Shown here: positions 26,575 to 39,439 of the stretch, piece after piece | How positions within the stretch are numbered: position 1 is the stretch's first letter | Layout of the letters: every line of letters begins with the position of its first letter | Source of the DNA: Rhodoferax sp. | GTDB taxonomy: Bacteria; Pseudomonadota; Gammaproteobacteria; Burkholderiales; Burkholderiaceae_C | Direction of reading: 5' to 3' | DNA length: 52,375 bases | Assembly (NCBI GenBank): GCA_030685025.1 | Contig: JAUXWC010000019.1 | Span: 1-52,375, forward strand | Notes under the pieces: model-generated | What the model was told of the DNA's origin: nothing | What the model saw: only the letters and a program-made list of their open reading frames with translations | Databases searched by the model: none | Translations under genes and position numbers: made by a program

Positions 26575-27390
26575 TTACTTGGCTCCAAACAGACGCTTGA
26601 AGAAGCCGTTCTTGGGCGTCTCGATGAAGCGCAGCGGCCTGTCTTCGCCCAGGAAGCGGGCCACTACGTCCTTGTACGCCTCGGCTACATCGCTGCCTTG
26701 CATGTGCACGGCTGGAACGCCCTGGTTCGAGGCTTGCAGCACCGATTCGCTCTCCGGAATCACACCTATGAGCTGAATGCGCAGAATGTCCTGAATGTCT
26801 TCGAGCGACAGCATCTGCCCCTGGTCCACCCGCGCCGGGTTGTAGCGGGTAATCAACAAATGCTCCTTGATCGGCGCGCCACCTTCGATGGCGCGCTGGG
26901 TCTTGGAGCTGAGCATGCCCAGGATGCGGTCGGAGTCGCGCACCGACGAAACCTCCGGATTGGTCACTACCAGCGCTTCATCGGCAAAGTGCATCGCCAT
27001 CAAAGCACCCGTCTCGATCCCGGCCGGGGAGTCACAGACGATGAACTCAAAACCCATGGCCGCGAGGTCGATCAGCACCTTGTGCACACCGTCCCGACTC
27101 AGGGCATCCTTGTCACGGGTCTGCGACGCCGCCAGCACAAAGAGCTTGTCGCATTGCTTGTCCTTGATCAGGGCCTGGTTCAGGTTCGCCTCACCCTGAA
27201 TCACGTTGATGAAGTCGTACACCACGCGGCGCTCGCACCCCATAATCAGGTCCAGGTTGCGCAGACCGACGTCAAAGTCAATCACCACGGTCTTGTGGCC
27301 GCGCAGGGCCAAGCCGGTTGCAAAACTGGCACTGGTAGTCGTCTTGCCGACGCCGCCTTTGCCGGAAGTTACCACAATGATTTTGCTCAT
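26575..27390 (-). CDS. minD: Septum-site ATPase MinD
   Basis: 271 residues: deviant Walker A (SGKGGVGKTTT near residue 10), the switch regions of the ParA/MinD family (VIDFDVGLRNLD; VCDSPAGIETGA), and a C-terminal amphipathic membrane-targeting helix (PKNGFFKRLFGAK). ATG 27390 gives the canonical MSKIIVVTSGKGG start. Membrane-bound ATPase that recruits MinC and is released by MinE. 45 bp after minC. Confidence 0.96.
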   Translation of the reverse strand: MSKIIVVTSGKGGVGKTTTSASFATGLALRGHKTVVIDFDVGLRNLDLIMGCERRVVYDFINVIQGEANLNQALIKDKQCDKLFVLAASQTRDKDALSRDGVHKVLIDLAAMGFEFIVCDSPAGIETGALMAMHFADEALVVTNPEVSSVRDSDRILGMLSSKTQRAIEGGAPIKEHLLITRYNPARVDQGQMLSLEDIQDILRIQLIGVIPESESVLQASNQGVPAVHMQGSDVAEAYKDVVARFLGEDRPLRFIETPKNGFFKRLFGAK

Positions 27391-27435
27391 GGGTCGCTGG
27401 TCTTTCAATAGTGGATGAGTCAGGTTCAATCAGGT

Positions 27436-28236
27436 TCAGGCCTTCAATGGCTCGATGATCAGTTTGTCGGTATCCGCGCCGCCCAGTCGGATTTGTGCCG
27501 GTTTGCCGCGAACGTCGGCTGGCAGAGCGACCTCGCTGGTGCGGTAGATGCCTGCGATGGACACCAGTTCGGGCTCCATGGCGAGTGCGAAGATGCGCGC
27601 GCTGGTGTCGCCCCGGGCACCGGCCAGCGCCTTGCCACGCAGCGGCGCGTAAACGTGAATGTTGCCATCGGCCACCACCTCGGCGCCTTGGTTCACCATG
27701 GCCAAAATCACCAGATCGCCACCGCGGGCATAGGCCTTCTGGCCGGAACGCAGTGGCTTTGTGATCACCATCGCGGCCGGTGCCCGGACTACGACCTCTG
27801 GCGCCACTTCACGCACCTCGACGCTGGTCTCAGGCGGCGGCACCGGCACGCTCTGTTCAGGTCGACGGGGGCCGCGCCGGGCGTCTTCGGGTGCGGGCGC
27901 CAGTCCAAGGGCCAGGGCTGCCTGCATCAGCGCCGCACTGCCGGCACGGGCCGCCACCGGCACCAACCGGTACTGGCGCAGCAGCGCAAGCAGCGCCGCC
28001 ATGTCAAGCGAGAACTCCTGCGACCCGGCCAGCGCCGAGAAGTCAAGCACGACCGGATCTTGATCGAAGAAGTCGGGACTGGCGCCGTCGACCCCAAAGT
28101 GTTCGACCAGTTCATTGGCCAGCACATCGAGTTGATCGGTCTTGAGGTAGAAGGCGACCAAGGGTAGTTGGGCGCTCTTAATTTCAAAGGTGACAGGCAC
28201 AGAGCCGGGGGAATTTCCTGCAGCAGCAACGTTCAT
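27436..28236 (-). CDS. minC: Septum-formation inhibitor MinC
   Basis: 266 residues: N-terminal FtsZ-antagonising domain (about 15-110), a Pro/Arg-rich linker (about 150-180), and a C-terminal beta-helix dimerisation domain with [20 protein letters not shown] and [23 protein letters not shown] 28236 fits the usual start; longer upstream starts run into the divergent promoter of the CBS gene. First gene of minCDE. Confidence 0.94.
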   Translation of the reverse strand: MNVAAAGNSPGSVPVTFEIKSAQLPLVAFYLKTDQLDVLANELVEHFGVDGASPDFFDQDPVVLDFSALAGSQEFSLDMAALLALLRQYRLVPVAARAGSAALMQAALALGLAPAPEDARRGPRRPEQSVPVPPPETSVEVREVAPEVVVRAPAAMVITKPLRSGQKAYARGGDLVILAMVNQGAEVVADGNIHVYAPLRGKALAGARGDTSARIFALAMEPELVSIAGIYRTSEVALPADVRGKPAQIRLGGADTDKLIIEPLKA

Positions 28237-28407
28237 CAGGGGAAATGGCAAATCCAGGATAGCGGGCGCGAAGTGTAGCAGGCACACGCGGCCGTTTCGC
28301 ACACACGCGGCGCTAAACGGGCCAGCAGCGCATTGGCATTGGCATTTAGGGGCGGTCTGGCTACACTGGACGGGTCCGAGTCTCTGACCCAAACCTGTGG
28401 AGCCAGC

Positions 28408-28836
28408 ATGAAACCCGTTGTAGAACTATTGAAGAAGCGTAGCGCCAGCATGTACGAAGTGCCGCCATCGATCATGGTGTTCGAGGCCCTGCAACAACTG
28501 GCCCAGTACGAAGTCGGCGCCATACTGGTAATGGACCAGGGCAAGCTGATCGGCGTGGTGTCAGAACGCGACTACACCCGCAAGGTTGCCTTGCAGGGAC
28601 GCAATTCCAAGGAGATCACCGTGGCCGACATCATGACGCGCGAGGTCATCACGGTGGCGCCTCAAACCATTACCGGCGCCTGCATGGCCTTGATGAGCCA
28701 GAAGAAGATCCGCCACTTGCCGGTGGTGGACGGCGAGCGGGTGCTGGGCATGATTTCCATCCGCGACATCATGGACGACATCATCGCCGACCAAGAACTC
28801 ACCATCTCACAGCTCACCAGCTACATCAGCAGTTGA
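28408..28836 (+). CDS. Tandem CBS-domain protein
   Basis: 142 residues made only of two CBS domains ([20 protein letters not shown]...[12 protein letters not shown] and [20 protein letters not shown]...[11 protein letters not shown]). Such proteins bind adenosine nucleotides as energy sensors. Partner unknown; it is divergent from minC. Confidence 0.88.
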   Translation: MKPVVELLKKRSASMYEVPPSIMVFEALQQLAQYEVGAILVMDQGKLIGVVSERDYTRKVALQGRNSKEITVADIMTREVITVAPQTITGACMALMSQKKIRHLPVVDGERVLGMISIRDIMDDIIADQELTISQLTSYISS

Positions 28837-28867
28837 TCTGAACTGGTCTGTGCACGCAGGCTACGCC

Positions 28868-28934
28868 GCTCACTGGAGTACCTTCGTGCTACGCACTGCG
28901 GTGCGCTTGCTTGTGGGGCGGCCCGGCGCGACGC

Positions 28935-28937
<3 letters not shown>
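28868..28937 (-). repeat. Family B 70-bp repeat abutting the gyrB stop
   Basis: The 70-bp block ends in GCTCA, whose TCA is the gyrB stop codon on the minus strand. It is about 85% identical to 46777-46846, which ends in the anti-sigma stop in the same way. It contains GGGCGGCCCGG, a short inverted repeat. Confidence 0.7.
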
Positions 28938-31562
<2,625 letters not shown>

Positions 31563-31695
31563 TCAAACTGGCCATGGCCAGCTCCGCCCACATAGTTTCA
31601 ACAATTTCTCAAACTCTTGAATGACCAAACCCGCCATGAACATGTCGTTCATCGCGGGCTCGGTTTGTATTGCTACAAAACGCAATTCCCTGGCG

Positions 31696-32802
31696 CTAGA
31701 TCCGCATCGGCATCACCACGTACTTGAAGGTCGCGTTGTCTGGAATCGTGAACAAGGCCGAGCTGTTGCCATCGGACAATTCGAGTCGGACCATCTCCTG
31801 GTCCATATTGGCCAGCGCATCAATCAGGTAAGTCACGTTGAAGCCAATCTCGATGCTGTCGCCACCGTAATCAATGTCCAGTTCATCCACGGCTTCCTCC
31901 TGCTCGGCGTTGTTGGACGCCACCCGCAAAATCCCTGGATCAATGTTCAGCCGAACACCCTTGAACTTGTCGCTGGTCAGAATGGCCGTGCGCTGCAATG
32001 TGGCCAACAAGGTGGTACGACCCAGAGTGATGATGTTCTTGTGGTTTTTCGGGATCACTCGGTTGTAGTCCGGGAACTTGCCTTCCACCAACTTGGTGAC
32101 GAACTCCATGCCGCCAAACATGAACTTGGCCTGGTTGTTGGCAAACTGCATGTCGATGGCGCCCTCGGTGTCACTGAGCAAGCGCTGCATCTCGATGACC
32201 GTCTTGCGCGGCAGAATAACCTCTTGGCGAGGCACCTCCACACCCAGCGTGGCCGAAGCAAAAGCCAATCGATGTCCATCCGTCGCCACCAGGCTGAGTT
32301 GTCTGCCTTCCGCAACAAACAGGATGCCGTTGAGGTAGTAGCGGATGTCGTGCACCGCCATGGCGAAAGACACTTGCCCCAACAGATCTTTCAGGGTCTT
32401 CTGTGGCACGCTAAATACGGGCCCGAAACTGGCCGACTCCTGCACCAAGGGAAAATCTTCCGCCGCCATGGTTTGCAGGGTGAATTTGCTCTTGCCGCCC
32501 TTCAGAATCAACTTGGCGGCGCTGGACTCCAGCGAGACCGTCTGATCAACCGGCATGGTTCGCAAAATATCAATCAACTTTCGCGCCCCAACCGTGGTCG
32601 TGAAATTGCCGGTGTCGCCATCCAGATCAGCGGTGGTGCGAATCTGGATTTCCAGATCACTGGTTGTGAACTGGATGGAAGCACCGGTCTTGCGAATCAG
32701 CACATTGGCCAGGATTGGCAAAGTGTGTCGGCGCTCAACAATCCCCGCCACCGACTGAAGAACCGATAGGACTTTGTCTTGTGTTGCCTTCAGGACGATC
32801 AT
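31696..32802 (-). CDS. dnaN: DNA polymerase III beta subunit (sliding clamp)
   Basis: 368 residues with three clamp domains; it starts MIVLKATQDKVLSVLQSVAG and ends in the characteristic YVVMPMRI. The dimeric ring tethers polymerases to DNA. It lies downstream of dnaA on the same strand, separated by an unusual 262-bp gap that I mark as a candidate origin. Confidence 0.97.
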   Translation of the reverse strand: MIVLKATQDKVLSVLQSVAGIVERRHTLPILANVLIRKTGASIQFTTSDLEIQIRTTADLDGDTGNFTTTVGARKLIDILRTMPVDQTVSLESSAAKLILKGGKSKFTLQTMAAEDFPLVQESASFGPVFSVPQKTLKDLLGQVSFAMAVHDIRYYLNGILFVAEGRQLSLVATDGHRLAFASATLGVEVPRQEVILPRKTVIEMQRLLSDTEGAIDMQFANNQAKFMFGGMEFVTKLVEGKFPDYNRVIPKNHKNIITLGRTTLLATLQRTAILTSDKFKGVRLNIDPGILRVASNNAEQEEAVDELDIDYGGDSIEIGFNVTYLIDALANMDQEMVRLELSDGNSSALFTIPDNATFKYVVMPMRI

Positions 32803-33064
32803 GTCAACCTCTTCATTAATTTGTCTAATTTAATATAGTAGTAGTAGATAAGGATCGCCCCTATCTGTGGACAGCGCCATTTTCCCCTTTTTTATCAAGG
32901 ACTTGGGCTTGTTTGACGGCTGTGGGTACATGCGGTGTCGGAGGACATCCGAGGGTTGAACAACTTCCGGCTTTCGTCGCATCCAGTGGACAAGTCTCTG
33001 CTTGTGCCAGGACTATCCCCAGACTTGTTCTTTGTAGCGATGGGTTCATTGACTGGGTTTCCAA
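32803..33064. other. Candidate replication origin (oriC) between dnaA and dnaN
   Basis: An AT-rich stretch (about 32815-32850) contains four consecutive TAG triplets at 32836-32847, fitting a DnaA-trio, followed by a GC block and a degenerate DnaA box (TGTGGACAG, 32866-32874). Further 7-of-9 matches to TTATCCACA or its complement occur at 32921-32929, 32985-32993 and 33013-33021. Position in the dnaA-dnaN gap fits many bacterial origins. None of the boxes is perfect, and 34478-34640 competes. Confidence 0.5.
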
Positions 33065-34477
33065 TCAGCCTTTGAGCGTTTGCTCAAGGACGTGAAGCTG
33101 TTGATTCAGTTCGGTCATTTGTTGGCGCTCGCCGCCTATTTTTCGCACTGCGTGCAACACGGTCGTGTGGTCGCGTCCGCCGAACAACTCACCAATTTCA
33201 GGCAAGCTTTTTTGGGTCAACTCCTTGGCAAGGTACATCGCAATCTGGCGAGGCCGGGCGATGCTGGCGGGACGTTTCTTTGAGTACATGTCCGCAATCT
33301 TGATTTTGTAGTAGTCGGCAACCGTTTTCTGAATGTTCTCCACCGAGATCTGGCGGTTCTGTATGGACAACAAGTCGCGCAAGGCCTCGCGTGCCAACTG
33401 AATGGATATCTCCTTCTGGTTGAAACGCGAATAGGCCAGTATTTTTCGCAACGCACCTTCCAATTCGCGTACGTTCGAGCGGACATTCTTGGCGACAAAG
33501 AAGGCGACTTCTTCTGGCATGTCGGCGCCCTCAACCTGCGCCTTGTTGATCAGGATGGCCACCCGCATCTCCAGCTCCGGGGGCTCGATGGCAACGGTCA
33601 AGCCTGAATCGAATCGCGATACCAGTCGCTCATGGATGTCAGCCAAACCCTTTGGATAGGTGTCGCTGGTCATCACGATGTGTGACTTCTTGGCCAGCAG
33701 CGCCTCGAATGCGTTGAAGAACTCTTCCTGCGTCCGTTCCTTGTTGGCAAAGAACTGGACGTCGTCGATCAATAACAGGTCCAAGGAGTGGTACTTATCC
33801 TTGAATTCGTCGAAAGTCTTGCGTTGGTAAGCCTTAACCACATCCGAGACGAATTGTTCGGCATGGATGTAGAGAACTTTTGAAGCGGGTCGATCCAATA
33901 GCAGCTTGTTGCCGACGGCGTGCATCAAGTGGGTCTTGCCCAAGCCGACACCACCATAGATGAACAAAGGGTTGTAGAGATGGCCTGGCATGCCGGCCAC
34001 GTGCATCGCCGCCGCACGTGCCATTCGATTGGCGCTGCCTTCAACCAGGGTGTCAAACGTTAACCCTGTGTTCAGTCGGTTCTTTGGCACTCCGGGCGAC
34101 TTATCCTCACCCAGTTCCAGTGGCTCATCCACCACGGCTCGCTCAACAGGAGCTTGTGATGCATATGATTTTGTAGGGGCTTCACGAAGAGCGAGCGCTA
34201 ACTCAACCTGAACTGATTGGCCTGACATAGCTTCAATAAGGCTGGATATCCGGCTACTGTACTGAGCGCGGACCCAATCAAGCTTGAATCGGTTGGCAAC
34301 CAGAATAGTGACCTTGGAGAGATCGTCACTTACCTCCGCCGTTAACGGCTTGATCCAGGTATTGAACTGCTGCTCGGGTAGTTCCTGAGCGAGCTGGTCA
34401 ACGCAGCTTTGCCAAAGGCTTTGACCAACCCCCTGGTCCCCCGCGCCACTTGGGCTGTTGTATCTTCCCTCTGTCAT
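33065..34477 (-). CDS. dnaA: Chromosomal replication initiator DnaA
   Basis: 470 residues: N-terminal DnaB/self-interaction domain ([25 protein letters not shown]), linker, AAA+ domain with Walker [11 protein letters not shown] and Walker [11 protein letters not shown], and the DNA-binding domain with [10 protein letters not shown] and the signature [15 protein letters not shown]. Binds DnaA boxes to open the origin. Divergent from rpmH. Box-like sites upstream at 34494 and 34544 probably also give autoregulation. Confidence 0.98.
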   Translation of the reverse strand: MTEGRYNSPSGAGDQGVGQSLWQSCVDQLAQELPEQQFNTWIKPLTAEVSDDLSKVTILVANRFKLDWVRAQYSSRISSLIEAMSGQSVQVELALALREAPTKSYASQAPVERAVVDEPLELGEDKSPGVPKNRLNTGLTFDTLVEGSANRMARAAAMHVAGMPGHLYNPLFIYGGVGLGKTHLMHAVGNKLLLDRPASKVLYIHAEQFVSDVVKAYQRKTFDEFKDKYHSLDLLLIDDVQFFANKERTQEEFFNAFEALLAKKSHIVMTSDTYPKGLADIHERLVSRFDSGLTVAIEPPELEMRVAILINKAQVEGADMPEEVAFFVAKNVRSNVRELEGALRKILAYSRFNQKEISIQLAREALRDLLSIQNRQISVENIQKTVADYYKIKIADMYSKKRPASIARPRQIAMYLAKELTQKSLPEIGELFGGRDHTTVLHAVRKIGGERQQMTELNQQLHVLEQTLKG

Positions 34478-34493
34478 TCTGAATATCGGATTC

Positions 34494-34552
34494 TGTGGAT
34501 AGTTGTTCGCGTGAAGGCCTGAAGATTGTAGATTATCAATACTTTATCCACA
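34494..34552. promoter_or_regulatory. DnaA boxes upstream of dnaA
   Basis: A perfect DnaA box TTATCCACA at 34544-34552 and an 8-of-9 reverse box TGTGGATAG at 34494-34502, either side of an AT-rich segment (GATTATCAATAC). They could serve DnaA autoregulation or belong to the origin. The rest of 34478-34734 holds the rpmH promoter and leader. Confidence 0.6.
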
Positions 34553-34610
34553 AGCTCGCAGATGCTCCCACAATGTGTAGCGGTGTAGCCAAAATATCAG
34601 CCAAGGTGAG

Positions 34611-34639
34611 TTGCCGTGGTGTCGAAAATTTGCGATAAT
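34611..34639 (+). promoter_or_regulatory. Sigma-70 promoter of rpmH
   Basis: -35 TTGCCG (34611-34616), 17-bp spacer, extended -10 TGC-GATAAT (34631-34639). It points toward rpmH-rnpA-yidD-yidC and gives a leader of about 90 nt. Confidence 0.65.
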
Positions 34640-34734
34640 CTAAGGTTCCCCGGACAACATCAGGGAAGTTTTAGTCAGTGGCTCAATTGCTTTTTGTGGC
34701 GTTGGGCTTGAACAGAGCCCTTTAGGATATCCAA

Positions 34735-34869
34735 ATGAAACGCACGTACCAACCGTCCAAGATCCGCCGCGCCCGCACCCACGGCTTTTTGGTTCGCATG
34801 AAGACTCGTGGTGGCCGCGCGGTCATCAACGCCCGCCGCGCCAAAGGGCGTAAACGCCTGGCGGTTTAA
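34735..34869 (+). CDS. rpmH: Ribosomal protein bL34
   Basis: 44 residues, the standard length, starting [19 protein letters not shown] and very basic. Part of the large ribosomal subunit. First gene of the rpmH-rnpA-yidD-yidC-mnmE run conserved next to bacterial origins. Confidence 0.98.
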   Translation: MKRTYQPSKIRRARTHGFLVRMKTRGGRAVINARRAKGRKRLAV

Positions 34870-34922
34870 GTTCGACAGCCTTTTGCTGCGCAACCGAGAC
34901 ACAATTCAGGTTACGCTCAAAA

Positions 34923-35336
34923 GTGCAACGTCTGAAAACCCGTAGCCAGTTTCAAGCGGTTCTGGCTGGTACAACGGTGGCGCGGACGGCTCATTTCGCG
35001 ATGCATCGTGCCACACTGGATGTTTGCGTGACCCGACTGCACTTGACAGAAAGTGACCCTGCGCCTTCGAAGGCGCTGTTTGGCGTTGCGGGGGTGTGGC
35101 TGGGCGCCATGGTACCCAAACGGTGGGCCAAGCGAGCGGTCACCCGCAGCACCATCAAGCGACAGATATTCGAGATCGGCGCCGCGTTTGAGTCCAAGCT
35201 GCCGCAAGCCGCCCACCTGATCCGGCTGCGCGGCGCGTTTGACCGGACACGGTACAAGAGTGCCACGTCCGACGACTTGAAAGCCGCAGTCAGGTTGGAG
35301 TTGCAGCAGCTTTTTGCCGAGGCTGTCACGCCATGA
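34923..35336 (+). CDS. rnpA: Ribonuclease P protein component
   Basis: 137 residues from a GTG start (34923). It has the central basic helix motif KRAVTRSTIKRQIFE; the usual RN of the RNR motif reads RS here. Assists the RNase P RNA in 5' processing of tRNA. Ends in a 4-base overlap with yidD (ATGA). Confidence 0.92.
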   Translation: MQRLKTRSQFQAVLAGTTVARTAHFAMHRATLDVCVTRLHLTESDPAPSKALFGVAGVWLGAMVPKRWAKRAVTRSTIKRQIFEIGAAFESKLPQAAHLIRLRGAFDRTRYKSATSDDLKAAVRLELQQLFAEAVTP

Positions 35337-35605
35337 TTCGTCGGGTGTTGATTGCGGTGGTCAAGGCCTACCGTTTGTTACTGAGCCCGTGGCTCGGATC
35401 GGCTTGTCGGTTTGAGCCCACCTGCTCGGCGTATTCTCTGGACGCCCTTCAGTTGCACGGAGCGCTGATTGGCAGTTACCTCACGGCGGGCCGATTGGTT
35501 CGCTGCAATCCCTGGTGCGCAGGGGGTCACGACCCGGTGCCGACCGAAAAGCCACGTCTGTTTACGCAGCTTTTTTCCTCTTCGACTACTGAGAAGTCTT
35601 CATGA
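35333..35605 (+). CDS. yidD: Membrane-protein insertion efficiency factor YidD
   Basis: 90 residues with the family core CRFEPTCSAYSLDAL, then GRLVRCNPWCAGGHDPVP. A small amphipathic protein that helps YidC-dependent insertion. ATGA overlaps at both ends (with rnpA and yidC). Confidence 0.94.
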   Translation: MIRRVLIAVVKAYRLLLSPWLGSACRFEPTCSAYSLDALQLHGALIGSYLTAGRLVRCNPWCAGGHDPVPTEKPRLFTQLFSSSTTEKSS

Positions 35606-37311
35606 ACGATATTCGCCGCAGCATCTTGTGGGTGATCTTTGGTTTTTCCATGGTAATGCTGTGGGACCAGTGGCAGGTTTATAACGGGCACAAAGCCACG
35701 TTCTTCCCCGCTCCCTCCACGGCACCTGCCAAAGCTACGGGGCCCTTGCCCGCGGCAAGCGGGTCCGCCAACGCGGTGCCACCTCCCGCGTCGGTTGCCG
35801 CCAGCGCGTCGACACCACCGTTGCCTTCAGCGGTCGCCAACTCCGAAGCGCTGGCACCGCGTGAACGCTTGACGGTCGCCACCGATGTGTTCAAGGTCAC
35901 GTTTGACACCGAGGGCGGTTCAGTGGTCAAGACCGAGTTCGTCCACCATGCCGACATGGCTGACAAATCCAAAAACGTGGTCTTGCTCGATGAGAGCAAG
36001 GACCGGACTTATTTCGCCCAATCCGGGCTGATTTCGGGCAATGCCGTTGGCACGTATCCAACGCACAAGACAGCCATGAAGGTCATGCCAGGCGAGCGCA
36101 CCCTCAAGGTTGGGGTGAACGATTTGTCGGTGAGGTTTGAGTCACCCGAGGTCGGTGGCGTGAAATTGATCAAAACCTATGCGCTCAGCCGAGGCTCGTA
36201 CTCGATCAATGTCAAGCATGAAGTCGTCAACACCAGCACTGCGGCGGTGTCGCCGCAACTGTATCTGCAATTGGTACGCGACGGCAATAAGCCCGAGGGC
36301 GAGTCGTCGTTCTACTTCACCTTCACGGGTCCGGTTGTGTATACCGAGGCCAAGAAATACCAAAAGGCCGAGTTCAGCGATATCGAGAAGAACAAGATCG
36401 ACATCGAGAAGACCGCGAGCAACGGCTACGTGGCCATGGTGCAGCACTATTTCGCCAGCGCCTGGTTGCTCGGGGACGGCATCAAGCGCGACCTCTTCAT
36501 GCGCAAGATCGACACCAACCTCTATGCGGTTGGAATGATCACGCCGCTTGACGCAATTGCGCCAGACACCAGCAGGTCCGTGGAGTCCAAGCTTTTCGCC
36601 GGGCCCCAGGTGGAAAAAGAGTTGGAAGCTCTGGCGCCGGGCCTGGAACTGGTCAAGGATTACGGCTGGCTCACGATACTGGCCAAGCCCTTGTACTGGT
36701 TGCTCGATAAGTTGCATAGTTTCCTGCTCAACTGGGGTTGGTCCATCGTGGCCCTGGTTGTGTTGCTCAAGGCGGCCTTCTACTGGCTTAACGCCAAGGC
36801 CTACGCCAGCATGGCGAAGATGAAAGCGGTCAATCCGAGAATCGTCGAGATGCGGGAGCGTTTGAAAGACAACCCGCAGCAAATGCAGCAAGAGATGATG
36901 CGTATCTACCGTGAGGAAAAGGTCAACCCGATGGGCGGCTGCTTCCCGATCATGGTACAGATACCGGTCTTCATCGCCTTGTACTGGGTGTTGTTGTCCA
37001 GCGTCGAGATGCGCAATGCGCCTTGGGCGCTGTGGATTCACGACCTCTCGTCACCCGATCCTTACTACATCTTGCCCTTGGTGATGACGGCCACAACGCT
37101 GCTACAGACCGCTCTCAACCCGCAGCCACCGGACCCGATGCAAGCCAAGATGATGTGGTTCATGCCGCTGATCTTCAGCGTCATGTTCTTCTTCTTCCCG
37201 GCGGGATTGGTCCTGTACTGGATCACCAACAACGTCTTGTCCATCGCCCAGCAGTGGGTCATCAACACGCGCATGGGCGTGCCGCCCCAGTTCAACTTGC
37301 CCAAGTTCTGA
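35602..37311 (+). CDS. yidC: Membrane protein insertase YidC
   Basis: 569 residues: N-terminal signal-anchor helix (MNDIRRSILWVIFGFSMVML), a large periplasmic beta-sandwich domain (about 80-340), then the five-helix insertase core with NWGWSIVALVVLLKAAFYWL, the hydrophilic-groove arginine region and a C-terminal helix. Inserts and folds inner-membrane proteins with or without SecYEG. The Ala/Pro-rich linker at 30-75 is typical of betaproteobacteria. Confidence 0.97.
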   Translation: MNDIRRSILWVIFGFSMVMLWDQWQVYNGHKATFFPAPSTAPAKATGPLPAASGSANAVPPPASVAASASTPPLPSAVANSEALAPRERLTVATDVFKVTFDTEGGSVVKTEFVHHADMADKSKNVVLLDESKDRTYFAQSGLISGNAVGTYPTHKTAMKVMPGERTLKVGVNDLSVRFESPEVGGVKLIKTYALSRGSYSINVKHEVVNTSTAAVSPQLYLQLVRDGNKPEGESSFYFTFTGPVVYTEAKKYQKAEFSDIEKNKIDIEKTASNGYVAMVQHYFASAWLLGDGIKRDLFMRKIDTNLYAVGMITPLDAIAPDTSRSVESKLFAGPQVEKELEALAPGLELVKDYGWLTILAKPLYWLLDKLHSFLLNWGWSIVALVVLLKAAFYWLNAKAYASMAKMKAVNPRIVEMRERLKDNPQQMQQEMMRIYREEKVNPMGGCFPIMVQIPVFIALYWVLLSSVEMRNAPWALWIHDLSSPDPYYILPLVMTATTLLQTALNPQPPDPMQAKMMWFMPLIFSVMFFFFPAGLVLYWITNNVLSIAQQWVINTRMGVPPQFNLPKF

Positions 37312-37353
37312 GCTTCGGCGGGCCCCTGGCGCCATTCGCGGAGCCCATTCGAC

Positions 37354-38748
37354 GTGTTGACCCGCCAGCGCGACCCCATTGTGGCAATCGCCACGGCGCC
37401 CGGTCGCGGCGCCGTGGGGATCGTGCGCATCAGCGCCAACAATCTGGTGCCTTTGGCCCAGGTGCTGTGCGGTCGGCCGCTGACGCCGCGACAGGCTACT
37501 TACGGGCCGTTCCTGGATCGCGCAGGGGAACCGATTGACCACGGCTTGGCGATCTACTTCCCCGCTCCCCACTCGTTCACCGGCGAAGATGTTCTGGAGC
37601 TTCAGGCGCATGGCGGCCCGGTGGTGCTGCAGCTATTGGTGGCGCGTTGTATCGAGGCCGCAGCAGACCTGGATCCCGCGCAGGGGCGCGCGCGCCTGCC
37701 GGGAATGCGGGTCGCTGACCCGGGGGAATTCTCCCAGCGAGCGTTCCTCAACAACAAGATTGACTTGCCCCAAGCGGAGGCGATCGCAGACCTGATCGAC
37801 GCCAGCACCGAAGCTGCCGCGCGCAGCGCTTGCCGATCGCTGTCCGGCGCCTTTTCTCTCGAAGTGAACGACTTGCGCGAGGCCCTCATCACATTGCGCA
37901 TGCTGGTCGAAGCGACCATGGATTTCCCTGAAGAGGAGATTGACTTCTTGCGCCAAGCCGACGCGCAAGGCCAGCTCTCGGCGTTGCAGCAGGCCGCTCA
38001 AAGGGTGATACTCAAGGCGCACCAGGGGTCGCTGCTGCGTGAGGGCATCAAGGTTGTGATTGCCGGGCAGCCCAACGCCGGTAAGTCCTCATTGCTCAAT
38101 GCGCTCGCTGGCGCCGAGTTGGCTATCGTGACGCCGATCGCCGGAACGACTCGCGACAAGATCCAGCAAACCATTCAGATCGAAGGTGTCCCGTTGCATG
38201 TCGTGGACACCGCAGGCCTGCGCGACAGCCATGACGAGATCGAGCAAATTGGCATCGAACGCGCCTGGCAGGAGATTTCCGGGGCCGACGCCATTCTGTT
38301 CATGCATGACCTGACGCGCTGCAATCAGCGCACTTATGCGCTGGACGACGCCGCTCTGGCCGACAAGTTGCCTGCGGGAGTGCCGCGCATCGACGTCTGG
38401 AGCAAGGCGGACATTGGTCTCGCGACAGCGCCCGATCAAGGCCTGGTGCTGTCGACCAAGACCGGTCAAGGCATGGAGCGTCTGCGCCAGCAGTTGCTTG
38501 CGCTGGCCGGATGGCAAGCTGCGACCGAGGGCGTGTACATGGCGCGGGAACGCCACTTGCAGGCGCTGAGCCGCGTCGAAGCACATCTGGAAGAAGCCTC
38601 GTCTCACCTGCTTGGAAAGGCCCCGTCAATCGAGCTACTGGCAGAAGAACTGCGACTGGGACAAAATGCGCTTAGTGAAATCACGGGAGAATTCACCTCC
38701 GAGGATCTGCTGGGGGTGATCTTCTCCCGGTTTTGCATAGGGAAGTGA
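37354..38748 (+). CDS. mnmE: tRNA modification GTPase MnmE
   Basis: 464 residues from GTG 37354 (TTG 37357 possible). N-terminal folate-binding domain ([19 protein letters not shown]), helical domain, G domain with [12 protein letters not shown], the switch GTTRDKI, DTAGLRD and SKAD, and the conserved C-terminal FCIGK. With MnmG it makes the cmnm5 modification at U34 of certain tRNAs. 42 bp after yidC. Confidence 0.96.
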   Translation: MLTRQRDPIVAIATAPGRGAVGIVRISANNLVPLAQVLCGRPLTPRQATYGPFLDRAGEPIDHGLAIYFPAPHSFTGEDVLELQAHGGPVVLQLLVARCIEAAADLDPAQGRARLPGMRVADPGEFSQRAFLNNKIDLPQAEAIADLIDASTEAAARSACRSLSGAFSLEVNDLREALITLRMLVEATMDFPEEEIDFLRQADAQGQLSALQQAAQRVILKAHQGSLLREGIKVVIAGQPNAGKSSLLNALAGAELAIVTPIAGTTRDKIQQTIQIEGVPLHVVDTAGLRDSHDEIEQIGIERAWQEISGADAILFMHDLTRCNQRTYALDDAALADKLPAGVPRIDVWSKADIGLATAPDQGLVLSTKTGQGMERLRQQLLALAGWQAATEGVYMARERHLQALSRVEAHLEEASSHLLGKAPSIELLAEELRLGQNALSEITGEFTSEDLLGVIFSRFCIGK

Positions 38749-38824
38749 CGGATGCCCCTGCCAATGTGAGTAGGCATTAACACCCGTTGCGCTGTCAAAC
38801 AATAATAGCTAAGGTGCCGGAACC

Positions 38825-39316
38825 ATGAGTGCAAACCTCCAAGTCTCCAGCAAACAGGACATCAAGGGTCTGGTTGCGGCTTGTTCAAGTAACCAGGGCG
38901 AGGACGCCTTCAGCCAGTCGATGACGCCCGCGCATTGGGCCACGCTCGCGCCCTTCCTGCAGTACTTCACCCTGGGTCAGGGACAAATCCTGATTTCCCA
39001 AGGCGCGCTGGACCGAACCCTGTACTTCGTCGAGTCGGGTAGCCTCAGTGTGCACTTTCAGGATGCCGATGATCGGGTCAGATTGGCCATTGTGGGGGCC
39101 GGTGCCGCGCTGGGCGAGGGGGGCTTCTTCTCCCACTTGCCGCGCAATGCCACGGTACAGGCCGCGACAGACTGCAAACTGTGGAGTTTGACTCCCCTGC
39201 GATTTGCCGAGCTGTCAAATCGCCAGCCGGTCTGTGCGTTGGCGCTGGCGATGGCGCTGGGCGCGCTGGTCAGCAAGCGCATGTTGAGCCGACGCAAGCG
39301 CATCGCAGTCACATAA
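38825..39316 (+). CDS. Cyclic-nucleotide-binding-domain protein without HTH
   Basis: 163 residues. A Crp-type beta roll (about 45-135: LGQGQILISQGALDRTLYFV and LGEGGFFSHLPRNATVQA) is followed by a short helix and a basic end (SKRMLSRRKRI), with no winged helix. It is thus a stand-alone sensor domain that could bind a nucleotide or have lost binding; the phosphate-binding arginine/serine pair is not clear. Next to the conserved unknown gene at 39440. Confidence 0.75.
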   Translation: MSANLQVSSKQDIKGLVAACSSNQGEDAFSQSMTPAHWATLAPFLQYFTLGQGQILISQGALDRTLYFVESGSLSVHFQDADDRVRLAIVGAGAALGEGGFFSHLPRNATVQAATDCKLWSLTPLRFAELSNRQPVCALALAMALGALVSKRMLSRRKRIAVT

Positions 39317-39439
39317 AGACCCGCTTCGATGGCGACCAGCGACGCGGAACCGCGTGTCGGTGGGGCGCCGTTACACTTCGTCACTGCCTTATTGCGCCGA
39401 AACCGCTTTAATCACTGCGATTGATTTTGAAAGAGAACT

